From: Aspidiotus rigidus
Taxonomy: Eukaryota > Arthropoda > Insecta > Hemiptera > Diaspididae
DNA: 64,000 nt
Assembly: GCA_035079385.1 (NCBI GenBank)
Contig: JAVHKY010000029.1
Span: 3,348,001-3,412,000 of the forward strand
Direction: 5' to 3'
The position numbers and the translations under genes are program-made. The notes beneath the pieces were generated by a model, which was given only the letters and a program-made list of their open reading frames with translations, was not told the origin of the DNA and searched no databases. Positions 50,822 to 64,000 of this stretch are shown in pieces. Numbering within the stretch: the stretch's first letter is position 1; the number at the start of each line of letters is the position of its first letter.

Positions 50822-52711
50822 CAGTATTATAATCCGGTCCAATTGGGCAAAAAAAAAAGGGCTCTAGCTGGACATAATTGCGACAGTACATTTATTTTTG
50901 TGAAAGTGGTCAGAAAGACCACCTGATGAAAATACTCAAAGAGTCTTAAGCGCCCAGCCTCCTGTAAACCTGCTTTGGGATTATCGTTACCCAATTCAGT
51001 TTTTTATAATCTTCTCGAAACCTAAACACTTTAGAAAAAAAAGTTTCAAGCAAAAGTTGTTTCTCATCAAATTTACTATGAGATACAACACTCAGTTATC
51101 ACATTAAGCCTATTGATTGGCGTATAAGTCGTTGATTTGTTTTCAGGACTAGATTAGACTGACAATTCGGGAGAAAATACTTTACGTTGTTGTATAGCAT
51201 TTTCAACATTTTGAACGACTGCTTTGAATTCATTGAATAGAAGTGGGATTTATCGAAGCCTATTCATTGAGGTTGAACTATTGATTCACGAGCCTCATTC
51301 AGTGGCGGGGGAAAATAAAGTACAATTTCATTTCATTTCAATTAGTCATTAATTCGGGAAATATTTTCCCACAAAAGAAATGCCAACTCCATTAAAATAT
51401 TTTCCAGTCAGATACTTGAGCTGATGCTGTTCTTGGTTGGATTTTCCATTTGGTTTTTATTTTGGTCCGAGTAAGGAGAGTGATAAATCTTTGGAGACAA
51501 TGAGGTTTTGGAACTGCTACAAAAATTTCATTGCATCAGTACAGTTGTAAGATTTTGGTTGCAATTCAAGGAGGAAGAGAGGATGCCATTAATCTGGCCT
51601 AAGCTTTGGCAGATCCAGCTGGTGGTCAAGGTCTTCATGTTTGACATATCCATTCAGGTAGAGATGTACGGGTCTGGGAGTGCCAGGAGTTTGTCTCACA
51701 AATTCAATACGGGGATCTGATCAACCCTTTAGTTACGGTGAGAGAGAGGGTGCTTTGCCCGAGGTCTGGAGAAGTTGAGTTTGTAAACTTGGTCATCCGA
51801 GGGCTCGTAACCATAGTATTGTGAAAAACAATGTTGTGGGGATATGTGTGTATGAACACACGCGGTTTCACGACCATTTCGTGTTGGTGGCGTTACACTA
51901 AACTCACAGATGGGTTTCAGAGTTGCGAATTGTATCGCCTGCCGATGCTCACTAATGTAGCTTCATTGTTACCATATTGTATTTGTGTCTGTAGGTCACC
52001 TTTGAGTTACTACATAAAGGTGTAAGAACAAGTTCGCAAGTCGAACCTCAGAGTCTTAAATGTGTTGTATTTGGGACAATAGGTCATTTCCTAATTACTG
52101 TATGGCGGTGGCAGAACAAGAGTGGATTAAATGTATCAATTGGAAGAAAATGCGACTGATCCAAAGAAGGGGTTATTTTTGCCCACATTGCCTGAAGAGA
52201 ACTATCTCAGGGATAAACCTTGGCACTATGAGTGAAATATTACGTGGAGAATTTACTATAAATCAGCAATTTTTAAGCCAACTAATAAACATAGAGTAGT
52301 AAGTGAATGATGTATCTCATGGTAAATTTGATGAGAAACAACTTTTGTTCCAAACTTTTTAATCTAGAATGCGTAAATTTCGAGAAAATAACAAAAAAAC
52401 AGGAAAAAATGTTTGAAATACTCGTAAGCTGCTTAGTCAGCAATTTCAAGACAACCAACAGACGTACAGTAACAAATAAGGACTGTATCTTACAGAAAAT
52501 TTAATGAGAAACAACTTTTGTTTAAAATTTGTTCCCCCAAGTGTGTAGTTTTCGCGAAAATTGCAAAAAACTGAATTTCGAGGGGTACCGGTGGTCACAA
52601 AGAGGGTCCACGGGAGGCGGGGTGCTTAGGACTCTTCGGTATTTTCATTAGGTAAAATGTACTGTCGCAATTATATCCAGCTAGAAGTCTAATTCGACTA
52701 GACTATAACTG
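50822..52711. mobile_element. unclassified 1.9-kb DNA transposon with long inverted ends
   Basis: The left end (CAGTATTATAATCC, then CTCTAGCTGGACATAATTGC and GACAGTACATTTA) is repeated inverted at the right end (GACAGTACATTTTACC on the other strand, with TCTAGCTGGATATAATTGC outside it and CAGTTATAGTC outermost). Similarity continues inward over about 120 bp (GATGAAAATAC, AGAGTCTTAAGCGCCC). No clear target duplication is seen. The interior shows only broken minus-strand coding-like pieces near 51400-51800, so any transposase is dead and unidentified. Confidence 0.65.
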
Positions 52712-55700
52712 CAAGTGAATAATTTTCAAATTCTTCTATTGGACATTCTCATTTTTTTGTCTTAGCGAGACGCGTTTTTCAATACACCTGCTTCAAATTA
52801 TTCCATCCTGAATAAATACAATGACTCGAAAACTTTTTGAATCTAGAAAACGATACCCAACAAAATTATAGGGTTATTTAATAATACAGTGTAAAACAGT
52901 TTCCATAAAACATTTTCAAGCGGCGAACTATAAATTGACAGCGACGGATGAAAAATTCACCGTAAACCGCTCGAAATTATACACACCATTTATCAACACA
53001 CAATTCGTATTTCTGAGCCATTTTGTTTGATTTCGTCAAAGTATGCAACCAAAGACGTTCAACTTCCATCGCTCACCATGGCTTCAAAAAAGGAAGCTTT
53101 TCATTTTTAAGCTCCTTATCAAAGATCGTGCACTTATATGAAGCGACATTTAAAATCGCAATAAAATTGGTACCATACGAACGGAGCCTATTCGTCCAAA
53201 AAAACGGCTCTTCTTCATACAAGTAATACAGATTAGGGAAGTAAAACTCAAAAACCACGAGGAAAAAGGAAAAATAAAGCTCTCATTTCGCGGGTGCGGG
53301 TACACTGGTCGTCTCGTACGCACTCCTATTCAATTTATGATTTCTACAAAAAGTTCGACAGCGAATGAAAGACCAATAAAGAAGAAAGTCGCGCGAACTA
53401 ATTTTTTTCGAAGAATAATAAAGACCACAATCGAGCTAATAGGACGAGATGAATATTACAACATTTCGTAAGTCTTATGTCAATACTTACAACCAAGAGT
53501 ATAGAAAGAAAAAGAACGAGCGAGTGAACGAGATAAAAGAAAAAAAAGAGAGAACGAAGAGAAAATAAAAGTTAACTTCAAAAAGTTTAATGTCTAACTT
53601 TAGCGCCTTTTCTATATTTTACGGGTCCGTGGAGAGCCTCGGCGAAGACTGGCAAACTCCTCGCGCGTCCTAGAAAACACCAACTTTTCAAGTGAGTTTT
53701 CACACAGACTTTTCAATCTTCACCTCTCCGTCCTCCTATCCTTTCAAACGCACACCGCGCGCCAATTGCAAGCAGCGGCGCAGCCACAACTTATCTAGAA
53801 AGTTATCTCATAATACAACTTTAATATTAAATACAATTAAGCCGAGTTTATGTACATCCAAAACATACCATACAGTATACTAGAACGGAGGCGAGTATAT
53901 TTATACTGTGCACGAGAAGTGTATATATACATTTATAAACGTGAAAACAACTTCTGATTAATGGCTCGGCAACATTTCACCAAGTTTTTCCCTCAAAGTA
54001 CTTTTGAATAATCACCGTGAACCAGAATACCTTATTAACAAGGAAACTTTTCTTATTGCAGCCGCTGAAAAAGATTTCATTTGTCTTGTTTTCAACTAGT
54101 TCGAGTTTCTTCGATTGTCGCTGACATATAACGTCGAGGACCTCGAAGATTCGCGCGGCACATCGTCTTCAGGGTAAAAAAAATGGGAGCGTTCGAGTTA
54201 ACTCTCCAGGTGAAATAAACGCTATGAAGGTGATAATGATTTTCTAATTAGCGCCGACCGTACACGAATTACGATAAACGAATGGTCACACAGACGAACA
54301 AATAAAGAGAAAAGAAATAGCCTACTTCAAACTTTTACTCCTATAGCTGCACTCCGGGTAAATAACTCTTCCGCTTCCTACTGATTTTTATAGCGTCATA
54401 CTTCAGGCCTACTTCTCTCTTTCTCTCTCTGTATAACACGTATAAATACTTTTCTTTCTGCACTGGCTACCAATACACTGCTGTACGACTTCAATGAGCA
54501 AACGGCGACGCTTCCATGTTCCGATACTATCAATTAAAAAAAAAAAAATAAGAAAGAGAATAAAATCGAAGAAAGAAGCGGAAAGGGGAAAAAAAAAAGA
54601 CGAGTCAAAGAGAGAAGAAAACAAAAAAAAAAATGTAAGAATAAGACTTACATAAACCACACCCACTTAAAACCGTACTGTATACTTGTGACTAGGTAAA
54701 AATTCAATACTAGGTGAATTTCATCGAAACACTTCTCTTGGACCGTTCTTCAGTCGCTAGTTTGTAGTTCGCGCGTAAACTGGTTAACTTCTTCGTAAGC
54801 ACGAACCGTCTCGACTTCCTCTGCGTCTCGCATTCAACCGGTTGACGCTATCATACCCGCATTCATCTGAACAATATTACACGCGTGTACACATACACAC
54901 ACAAGCATAGTTTTTCTTTTTAAAACATGCGAGTCATCGATATACTCATTCAGTGCTTCATAAATTATGAGGAGGAAGGATTCGAGATAATCGCACGAGT
55001 TCGATCCAAGAGCAGGAGAACCGGCGCGAAGTTCGTGTATTGCAGTACAGAGTGTACACACACATAGTCCACAAAAACACAGCGGAATTCAATTTACATC
55101 AATTCGAACCGGTCCATAACCCAATAATAGTCTAGTATAGAAAACCACATGAACCAGCTCATTAGCGAAGCCATGCTCATAGAGCACTGGCTAGGGCAGT
55201 AACACGCGAAATATAACTGCACAAAACACGTAATAATGATATTATTATTAATAATAATAATAATAATGGAGGATCCGAAAACACAAGCGCACTTTTTTCT
55301 TCAAATAAGTTTTGTATTCATGGCTGTTGTACAGCTTCCAACTCAAGCTTTGTCGAGGGTCGAGTAGAAAAGGTTCGAGATTCCGATAGAACAGGATTTT
55401 GAATTTCGATTTGACAAATTATTTCTACTAGTACGATGGGCACAGCCATCTTGAAATTTTACACGATTACGTCATGATCTACGAGATGGAAGCGAACGAT
55501 CATTTCATCTCATTTCAAAACAGTTATCCCGAGTTACAAGGCAAATTAGTTCGGAAAATACCTTTCTTCGCAAACATTCCTGTTCCAACGTCTCCGGCAG
55601 AACATTGATCAAATTTGGGGAAGAAGAACCAAAGAAAGACTTACAATTTGTAACTCGTGATTCGAGTTTCATCAATTTGAAAGAAGAGTAGAGAGAATTA

Positions 55701-56440
55701 GTTTAGTCGCAGAGATACATTGCTAACTTTCAAGCAAGATTTGATAAATATTTTCAAAAGTCACACATCAGTGAAGACGATAGCTTATAAAGACTTGGTA
55801 AAAATTTATAGGTTAACTGTATCAAAATCTTCATTAAAATCGCAATCAAAAATTGAACCGCCAACTCGAACATTTCGGAATTTTCTGAATGAATCATCGC
55901 CATGAGTTGAAGGTTTTACATCCAATTTTCTCCCGGCCACTGTAACGGTACAACGCGAACGTTGTAGAATTCGACAATGTTTGCATTCGCGTTGTTCCAC
56001 TACAGTGCGCGGGAGAGAACTGGACCCAAAACCTTCTGGCGCACCGCTCAAATAATAATCTAGAGAGGATAAGTACGTCGTTTTTTGACGTTGTCACAAA
56101 GAAGATGCAATTCTCTTCAACGAACTTTCTGAATTTTCTCCTTTCTCCATTTTACTTTACTTGGTTTTGAATATTTCCAATTGTCCCGGAATAATAATTC
56201 CAAAATAATTGTTCTCAAAAATTCCTTGATAGCCATGGCAACACAATTTTCGAAATTTCAGGTTTTTCAAAGAAGTGGTCATCCTATCTACAATCCCTAC
56301 TAGTGCTACAATTTGAGAATGAAACAGAAGACTCCAATTAAACTTGACTGTCAATTTTCAAGTAGTGAATAATACGATGATTTAGAATAGTCTCCTATCC
56401 GACAGACTTGTCAGTCACCTCAAAAGAATACTAGCTATCA
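52712..56440. other. gene-less single-copy-looking DNA
   Basis: It contains a purine-rich stretch at 53500-53580, CT/A-rich low complexity at 54410-54660, and an ATT/ATA microsatellite at about 55236-55268. The open frames (53023-53258, 54409-54666, 55806-56097) are unrecognised and overlap on opposite strands. I see no exons of a known family. Confidence 0.4.
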
Positions 56441-56449
56441 ACTAGCTTT

Positions 56450-57330
56450 TCAAAGAGCTGCGCTGAGGTGTGTTAGTGCCAACCACACTGTCTCGACGGA
56501 GGCTCTTTGCGTACTAGCAAGTTCACCACCAATCAAACTCTTTGCTGAGGAAAGTGCGAAAGTGTTCAAAACACAGACGACGACACCGATCGATCAAGAG
56601 GCTTTACTGGTCAAACAGAAGACCAGACGCTCCTAGCTTGAGAAAAGGAAAGCAAGAATTTGTCAGGGCGAGCTGGTAAAGGACAGTGTGTTAATACGCG
56701 ACCTTGATGAGTGAATGAATTGAAATCATGGTCAGCTCAACTTTGGAGCTAAGCGGCCATGACTGCTTCGACAATCACCATCATAAGAGAGCAGGCAATG
56801 CGTTCGCACTGCAACCAAGAGCAGGATGATGGAGCACAGCACGCGTGGAAGCATGAGCGGAGCAAGCTTAGTCGGCCCCTTCAAGAGATTGGAGTAGATG
56901 GAGCGCTAGCTCCGAGTAGTTTTGTAGCCACCATGTTAGGTTCCAAAGCAGCACGAAACTAGGTGTCTGCATTCGCAGCCATAGTCATAAAGAAAAAGGG
57001 GCGAATGCAGAACCACGCAGTGGCCTATTCAACACTTGTGTACCACCCACATACAGAAGTGCAGTAAGAAGAGGATGATTAAGCTTGAAGAAAGAAGCAG
57101 AAGAAGAGACTCGTGTATTCCAAAGTTTTGCGTGCCGGGGGGTACTGCAGCTTGACCGTTGCCAAGGTAGCTTGGTAGTTGTCGAGAAGAGGAAGTTCGC
57201 CGAGGAGACCCTTTCAACATTAATACTATACCCGGAAAGGTCAACTCCGATGTTGGAGAAAACAAAATTAATGCGTGCGCAACCCGCACCCACTTCACCA
57301 TTGAGGACGGGCGGTCCACACACGACAAAA
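56450..57330 (+). pseudogene. R1-like LINE 3' relic, copy L4
   Basis: Contains only the C-terminal region: LRCVSANHTVSTEALCVLA near 56463, a DQEALLVKQKTRRS-like piece, the SGHDCFDN knuckle remnant near 56752, and the terminal VVVEKRKFAEETLSTLILYP segment near 57178. The last segment matches the end of copy L2 near 35600. Several stops and frameshifts are present. Confidence 0.72.
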
Positions 57331-60300
57331 GCGATTAACTTGCTTTCAATAGTTCTACCTAGCAGTAGAGACCCCGAAAACGAAATTTCCAAACTTTCCT
57401 AGGCTAGTCAGAGCCCTCCATCTCTTTAGAAGTGCCTATTCTGTTATTTCAGATAACCTGCTTATCACAATCCTCTCCATTTTTCAATTAGTCTTACTAC
57501 AAGCATGGCTAGAAAGGTAGGAGCCCTGGAAGGCAATGTCCGTTCGAGAGAAAATTTTAAAAAGCCTATAATTAGGGCTAAGCAACAAATTGAGAAAAAA
57601 CTGACTAACGAATTTTTTGCAACTTTCAGAATAATTTACTCTATCATCTCTGACTACAAGAGTGTCATACTTTGGAGTTTACGCCAAACGAAGTACTAGC
57701 AACACTTGAATTTTTTTTTTCTTTCTTAGAGGCACCAAAACCAAATCGAATATCATAAAATTAGGGAGCATCCTCACAAGGTGACCGTCTCGTTTCTTTC
57801 TTTCTTTCTTTCTTTCTTTCTTTCAAAGAAATCATTGATACTGCAAGGGGAAAAAATCAATTTTGAATCACATTATCTCAATTTTCTTGCACACTCTTCG
57901 TACTAATTAAAGTTCCGCGAAATACTACATACTTCGTATGCTAATCACTTGTTCATCGCTGGCATAGTACCCAATATTAACATACCGCATATTAGTCACC
58001 CATCGAGGGTTATCATTGACAACAACCGCGCTTCTTCCTGGGGACAGTGTAAATGTAACAACCGCAACTCGATAAAACAAATATCTAAAATAAAATCCAA
58101 CATCGGCGTCATCGGCGTGCGACACGCAAACGTAACGCATCGAAGCTCTCCTTTTTATAGCACGTGGCTCGATCCTATAGAAGAAGCATTCTCTAATACC
58201 AGCAATCTAAATGATAACACAGAGCTTTCAAATGGGAATACAAGTACCTACGGATCACACCTTGTCGAGATATCGATTCGATGACGTCATAGTAGGATAC
58301 GACCGTTGTGATTTACTGTCGGCAAAAATACCCAAAAATATTCATAATAGATCCTTTATAAGAAACATACGCAGAGCGAAGATTATCGAGTTACTGATTG
58401 AAAGTAGGCCATAATTAAGGAATGAAACAACTTGAGTTTGAGTAGCAGGAGTTGGCAGCTTTGTTATACTTTGCGAGGTGATGAAATTTGCATACTTCAC
58501 ACCGAAATGACAAGAAAACGTTTGATGGTGACAGCGTCACCTGAATAAGGTTCAAAATTTTGAATATCATCTCATCTCGCAATTATTCATTCTCAATTCT
58601 TCTCAACATTATGATCTTTGCTCCGCGAGTATTTCCAATAGAAGCCGTTATGCTCAATGGAAATATTTTGGGTACTTTGCCGACAATAAATCAAGTTGTG
58701 TTATCACAGCGATCGCTTCATTATATTCAAACCACCTGTAGAGGGCGCTGAAAACATACGAGTAAATTTGTTTTCCATACGCGTCGATGTTATTTTTGGC
58801 AACTTCGAAAAATTGAAAAAAAAAATTGACCTTTGCATATAATGGAAGGTAATTCTTTGTTCTACGAATGAAAAAATTCTCATGGTGTCCACGTACCTTG
58901 ATAGGAGTGATATTGAATGGATTTAGTGATCGAAGTTCAAGAATTTTACACCATGCTCACGACGCCGTACGCTGCATGACTTGCAGGGTTCGACCGAACA
59001 TACCCACTTTCTTCACCTCTTCTATATGCGGTAGCTCATTCGCTTAACGGTTCATCTCCACCCTTCTAGATCTTTCACCATTCCCTTAACTACACTCCGT
59101 TGTTTGCACTGAAAATTACATCATCCGAGAATCTAAGATCACTGAGGAATTCCTTCTCTCTCCTACAAAAATTGAGCGTTTCCTACAACAGGGATGCACT
59201 TGAATAGCTACGATGCGATGATTAGCGGGTCTGATCGCACCAATCCTCTCCAACCACCACATATCGGGTTGACTCACCGGTATCCACTGACAAAAAGTAC
59301 CGAGCACCCAGATCAAATTAATCTCGAACATGTAGACAGGTGTGGAAGATCGATGCAACCGAACGAATCTCGTTCCTGCTTGGAAGAGACATATTACTGT
59401 ACCGAACGAGTACCCTATTTTCTTTCCGCAGTGCGAGTACTCAATTGGTTGATGACTACCGAATAACCGATCAGTACATACTACGAATTATTGCTCCGTG
59501 GGTAAATAAAATGTGGTACACGATTGTTACATTCGTTCAAATTGTATTCGGCACAAATTATAGCGGCTGAGGACGCGAAACGCTCGTTGCGCGTTTTATT
59601 TCGACGACCGAGCAAAATAGGCTTTCGCGCGCTCATCAAGGATTCGTAAAATCGTCCATTTAAACGAGAACTTCTTGTTCGGCAGCATCGTTGATAATTG
59701 CTAATGATAGCTTGCACCGCTCGCTATATCGAACGACGAGCTATATACGTGTAAGCATAATCGTCATACACAACATCATAAATATTGCCTTCGCCGAGTT
59801 CGACGCGATTGTTATTCAATGATTTATGATCGATGGTCGTGTCGTCGTGTGATCTCAACATGGATACGCTGGGAATGCTCGCAATGATACAATGCGATGG
59901 ACATAAGGCATACAGCACGCACACAATCGTAATGAAAAAAAAAGACGAAATACGAACAGTCGAGCATGGAGAATACACGCATTATTATATGATTACGTTC
60001 GTATGTACGTGGACTCGGTTTCACGATTTATTCAACGACTAGTAAAATCAAGTTCGCTTATAAACGCTCCTCGTATCGCGAAGATGGTCTCTTTAATTAC
60101 CATTTAATAACCAGTTTGTCGTATACTTATGTACTAGCGTAATCGATTTGGTGCCCAGTTTCTTTCTTTATCGCCGATCAATATCACTCGTGCTCGTAGG
60201 AACATCTGCATAAAATTGGAAAAGACAGTCCGATTCGCGTTTTTTTCCCCCTTTTCCTATACTGCATGCCCTGGAAGAATATACGTAGCTCATCTATTTA

Positions 60301-60889
60301 CTCGCGAAAAAAATTTCGAATCGACGAAGACAGATATTCGAGAATTACATCGCAGAAGTTCACAGGGTCGACGATACCTAACCAAGTTTCTTCACAGAAA
60401 ATATTGCGGAATGCTATAATTCAACAGGGGTTTCAAAATATGATCGAATTTGACGGCGCGAGCGAGATTCACAAACTAAATTCAAGTCACAGATCGAAGA
60501 CAAGAGTGGGGGTACGTAACGAATATACCATCGACTGACTTCGAAGCTTAAAACTTTGTTTGTAAATCCCACTAGAAGTCGAAATTTTTCCTTGTCCCCC
60601 TCCAATAATAATGGAATTTTTCCAAGCCGCCAATTCCTTACCTAGTCTGTACAGCTTGAAGTCGATCCCAAGCCCCACGACATAACGGACGGCGCCCGGT
60701 GCCCATCGTATATAGTTTTTCAAATCCTGTAACCCTAGGTTGGTGGAAGGCTCACTGGCTCCGCCCATTCGAACCCTGGTCTTGGTATACAGCATTTGAG
60801 CTATCTTGCTTGCAAAGGACTTATACGCCCCCCTTCACCCCCGATCTTCGATTAATAAAGGCGCAGTGCACTGTCAAAGTTAAGCTATC
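57331..60889. other. gene-less DNA with CTTT microsatellite
   Basis: A CTTT tetranucleotide run lies at about 57796-57826. Opposite-strand open frames at 57925-58284, 59116-59466 and 60487-60795 are unrecognised. 60600-60800 shows repeat-like phrases (CGTATATAGTTTTTC, GCCCATTCGAACCCTGGTC). No supported exon is seen. Confidence 0.4.
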
Positions 60890-61980
60890 TCGCACCGTTA
60901 GTGACGTTATTAGCTCGTGACTTCATAACCATCCATGATGGTTACCTGTGATATCATCAGCTTGGGCTCTCTCTCTTCCTTACTCTTCTACTCTCGACAT
61001 CACTCATTGCTCATTAACCTCGTACGCCTGCCAACTGTCTCCATTATACTAGGCCTGATAGTAATACTACTCGGGTCTCCCTTATACTACGATTCCGGGC
61101 GACGGCTGTTAAATATCTTTTTTTTAAGATAAGGTGTGTCGGTGAAAAACCGCTTTTAGTAAGGTGTGCTCGCTTCGGAGTCTGGTGAAGGATTGATTTT
61201 TCTCTTTTCATGTGTTTACCAAGTCACTTCCCTTATGAGTAATAGGGAGTTTTTCGGATTTATCATCTATTGTGTCTCATTCTTAAGATAAGGTGACGTC
61301 ATTTAATAATCGTATTGCATGCTTAACAACGGCTGAGTGATGACGTCATACTTGAGGTACTATTTTTTACCATCCAATTATACTGGGCTATACACTGAAC
61401 TGAATTACACTAGGCTTACTATTAGCCTTCATGAAACCAGGCCTAACATGAGCCTAACACACAGCAGTATGGAAGTTTATACTAAACCACTTAGAACCAC
61501 TTTTACCAACGACGCTTCAAATCACGTGACAGTTTAAACTAGAATTCAGTCAATTAGGTGCCTTAATTTGATTGATTAAACCCAGATAGCATCCAATTGA
61601 CGAGTGGCCCACATAGATTACAAGGATGAGGGGAGGTGGATTGAAATCGCAATTTTCAGAATAAGGCTCGAGTAACGGTTGATGACTTCATAGTTGGGAG
61701 GGGCCTCGAGGTCACGGCTAATGAAGTCATTGTTTATTAGAGAGGAAGAGAAAGGATACAGTGTACAGTATTATTAGAGGTTGGGAGGACTCGCAAATTT
61801 TAGAATGAGGGGCCAGGGTTCGGGACTTGGTGAACTGGTACATTTTCAGAATCATGTCTAGGGTTCCTTTCAGAGGGGGAGAGGGGAGCACCTTTCGGGG
61901 GTGGGGTGAACTCACAAATTTTGGAATTAGGGGCGAGAATTCGGGCGACTCCAGGAATGACATAAACCATGGCAAAAAAT
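60890..61980. repeat. diffuse repeat family B, second long copy
   Basis: It repeats the phrase order of 29235-29880: CACCGTTAGTGACGTTATTA, TTGGGCTCTCTCTCTTCC, ACTCATTGCTCATTAACC, CATTATACTAGGCCTG, TGATGACGTCATACTTG, CATGAAACCAGGCCTAAC, TAGATTACAAGGATGAGG and AACTCACAAATTTTGGAATT. It contains a foreign piece at about 61100-61330, and two TGACGTCA sites near 61294 and 61339. Confidence 0.6.
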
Positions 61981-64000
61981 GGGTTTACTGATAACGATAC
62001 GTCCCTTCATAAAAAATGAAAGAATAAGATGAAAAGACCCGATATTAGAAGTACAACTATGGACACCTTCCCATCCACGTCTGAATTTATAATAACCAAG
62101 ATACTCTCGATATTTACAAGAATTCATAATTTGCCATCATTTTTTAGAAAATCCTAGGACAATTTCGACTAAATTCACCGACATCATCGGAACCAGCCTG
62201 AGGGAGTTCGTGGTGGGCAGCGGAACACTAGCTACCAAGCCTGCACTACAAAGGGCCCACCAAAGTACCATACAATTCGACTGAGGAACGCACACAAATA
62301 AACAAATCATGAGGTCTCCAATATCCGTTGACCTCTGGCTCCAAAATATCTGAACCCAGTCATTTTTTGTTCTTATATCAAATATTATCGGACACTCTTC
62401 AGCGGCGTAATTACGGAGGGAGGCTGGGAAGTGGCGATCAACTCAGTTTCAAAATGGTAGCCGTCTTATGAAGGTGGAAGGAGGGCTCTTTCGAAGAAAT
62501 GTCTTTTATTACTCCGGAAAATTGTGGTTCCCACGGGGGTGGAAGCTGTGACTCTATGAGATTGGGAAAAGTTCCAAAGGTTGACTGGAAGGGTTCGGGG
62601 ACTTGATGGTAAAGAAAAAAGAGTATTGGAGTATCTTGTAACAGTAATTTGTTACCATCACAGCTGAAATTTCACCAATCACGGAATAAAATAATAAGAA
62701 ATAAGAGAGTGTTAAAAGAAATTCCACTGACTATCACTGAATTTCTTGATCTATTTTCCAAATCACCGAACCTCTCAATGAGCTGAAATTTTCAAACGAA
62801 ATAATTTGCTATAATGATACAATAACACCTCCTGCTTCAGGGAAGGTAAGAAAGGAAAGAAAAGAAAATAGTAGCGTAATGAGTTGAGCAGTATGAAGGT
62901 CAGTGTTGGAAAAATACTTTCAGGATCATTTCAAAACGTTTCAATATCCTGGGGTGTGAAGATTTCACAAATTACGTTTCACTCTCGTAAGATCTGATGA
63001 TTTCACAAATTACATTCTTTCAGTGAAAGCGACTTCAACAGCTCAGTGGGAATTTGAAAACAAGGGTTGACCTACTGCAAAATCGGAGACAAAAAAGCAT
63101 TTCGCAAAACCTTAGCATTTCAATCAAGACGGAACAGAAGGAAATTATGAAAGGAAAATTCAAGTGGAAGAATTCTCGAGTTCCCTCTTCTACTTCGCTG
63201 TACTCTACGAATGACCAATCACTCCTTCAATCCAAGAGTTCCTTCTGTTGGCATTATTTCACCTAATATAATTCTGTTAATCGAAGAAGTAAGTTTCCGA
63301 GATAATATACCCATTCAAGTTCCAATTTTCACAAAAGTTACTCGTTTTACACTTTTTGTACAGCTTTATCCAGTCACTGTCTACCTATGAGTCAACAAAT
63401 ACTCTTCCTCTTAACCGTACTGGCTGCCGGCATTCCTTTCGGAACACGTTTCCATTTCGCACACATAAAATAAAAACAATTCATCTCTTCGCCATATTTC
63501 ACTATCTCCGAAATCGAAAAGATGTAGACTTTAGCTACGCGTACGATATCCTATCACAAAAGAATGGTTCGAGTAAGTGTATTGTGAGCAATTCTGCTAA
63601 CCAGAAAAAAAATAAAAAGAATAGTAAATCTTTTTTCGGCGTATACCCGTATGAAATTATTATACATAGACAAATTTCACCCATACTTTATGACCACGAG
63701 TAATAAAAAATTTTTCTTCTCAACCATAGGTGCGTAGGTAACGAGTTTTTTTTACTGTTAAAACTAAACGAAAAATAGAGAAACGAAGCGTACACACGTC
63801 ATCCCACGAACAGGCGGATCTCTCATCAGAGGAAAAGGTCGTCAATTTAGCTCGCAAACATCTTGACTATACGACGACAATGGTGTATCAATCGATGCCT
63901 ATCAATTCTCGAAACCATCTCCATTTCTCGTACGGAGGCATATTAAAAATGACTTCCATCGCGAATAAAAGGAAGAAGACGTCGATCCACCTTCGAGTAC
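61981..64000. other. right edge, no recognised gene
   Basis: The frame at 63356-63703 (+) is open for 115 codons from a non-ATG start and has no recognised domain. No transposon ends of the named families are seen. The window ends in CpG-containing single-copy-looking sequence. Confidence 0.4.

Noticed and set aside
55236..55268. CRISPR-like or satellite array
   Set aside because: It is a plain trinucleotide microsatellite. Other short tandem tracts near 15650, 41090 and 57800 are likewise simple repeats.
57085..57402. 105-codon open frame (+) and 135-codon frame (-)
   Set aside because: Both fall in the C-terminal remnant of LINE copy L4.
57925..58284. Opposite-strand frames of 71 and 111 codons
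   Set aside because: No family resemblance. The plus frame starts at TTG and neither has convincing splice context.
60487..60795. 102-codon ATG-initiated frame (-)
   Set aside because: It overlaps repeat-like phrases, carries no recognisable domain and has an open frame on the other strand as well.

Overview
This window is eukaryotic nuclear DNA, most probably from an insect. The evidence is two intron-containing genes with insect-like protein sequences, GT-AG introns, an AT-rich base composition, R1-like and Jockey-like non-LTR retrotransposon relics, and many DNA transposons. A hemipteran is plausible, but the sequence alone does not prove it. There are no bacterial-type operons, ribosome binding sites or CRISPR arrays. 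Most open reading frames are chance or lie inside repeats.

Two genes can be reconstructed. Positions 1355-5127 (+) encode condensin complex subunit 2 (barren / CAP-H, the condensin I kleisin) in about 12 short exons, roughly 633 aa. Positions 10330-36566 (-) encode the transcriptional co-repressor CtBP in eight coding exons. These join to exactly 1326 nt (441 aa), with an intact NAD-binding motif and catalytic Arg/Glu/His triad. The genes converge, with about 5 kb between their stop codons. A candidate CtBP 5' leader lies at about 36567-37007.

The CtBP introns, the intergenic DNA and the distal right side are filled with transposable-element debris. The main families are: (1) a non-autonomous DNA transposon with CAGGGTGTCTAC termini, present in six copies (19537, 26426, 27474, 33890, 37059, 44158), four of them with perfect 5-bp target-site duplications. 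Three copies carry clusters of the CRE palindrome TGACGTCA. (2) Four degenerate R1-like LINE copies (22.3, 33.0, 43.6 and 56.4 kb), two of them interrupted by family 1. (3) A TA-inserting mariner-type MITE (44414-44974) nested inside one family 1 copy, with fragments elsewhere. (4) A hAT element (28369-29178) with a perfect 8-bp duplication and a broken transposase. (5) A 1.9-kb element with long inverted ends (50822-52711). (6) Jockey-like LINE 3' ends near 40 and 50 kb. (7) tRNA-derived SINE copies. (8) Two diffuse repeat families of unknown class, one built around AACAGGTTCCCTGTT and GTCCGCCGTCCGG, the other around TATACTAGGCCT and CTCGCAAATTTTGGAATTA.

The remaining stretches (about 38-39.8, 41.5-43.5, 46.7-49.8, 52.7-56.4, 57.4-60.8 and 62-64 kb) look like single-copy non-coding DNA with microsatellites and no recognisable gene. 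The observation most worth following is the CRE-loaded transposon family, together with a short copy lying directly upstream of the CtBP leader.
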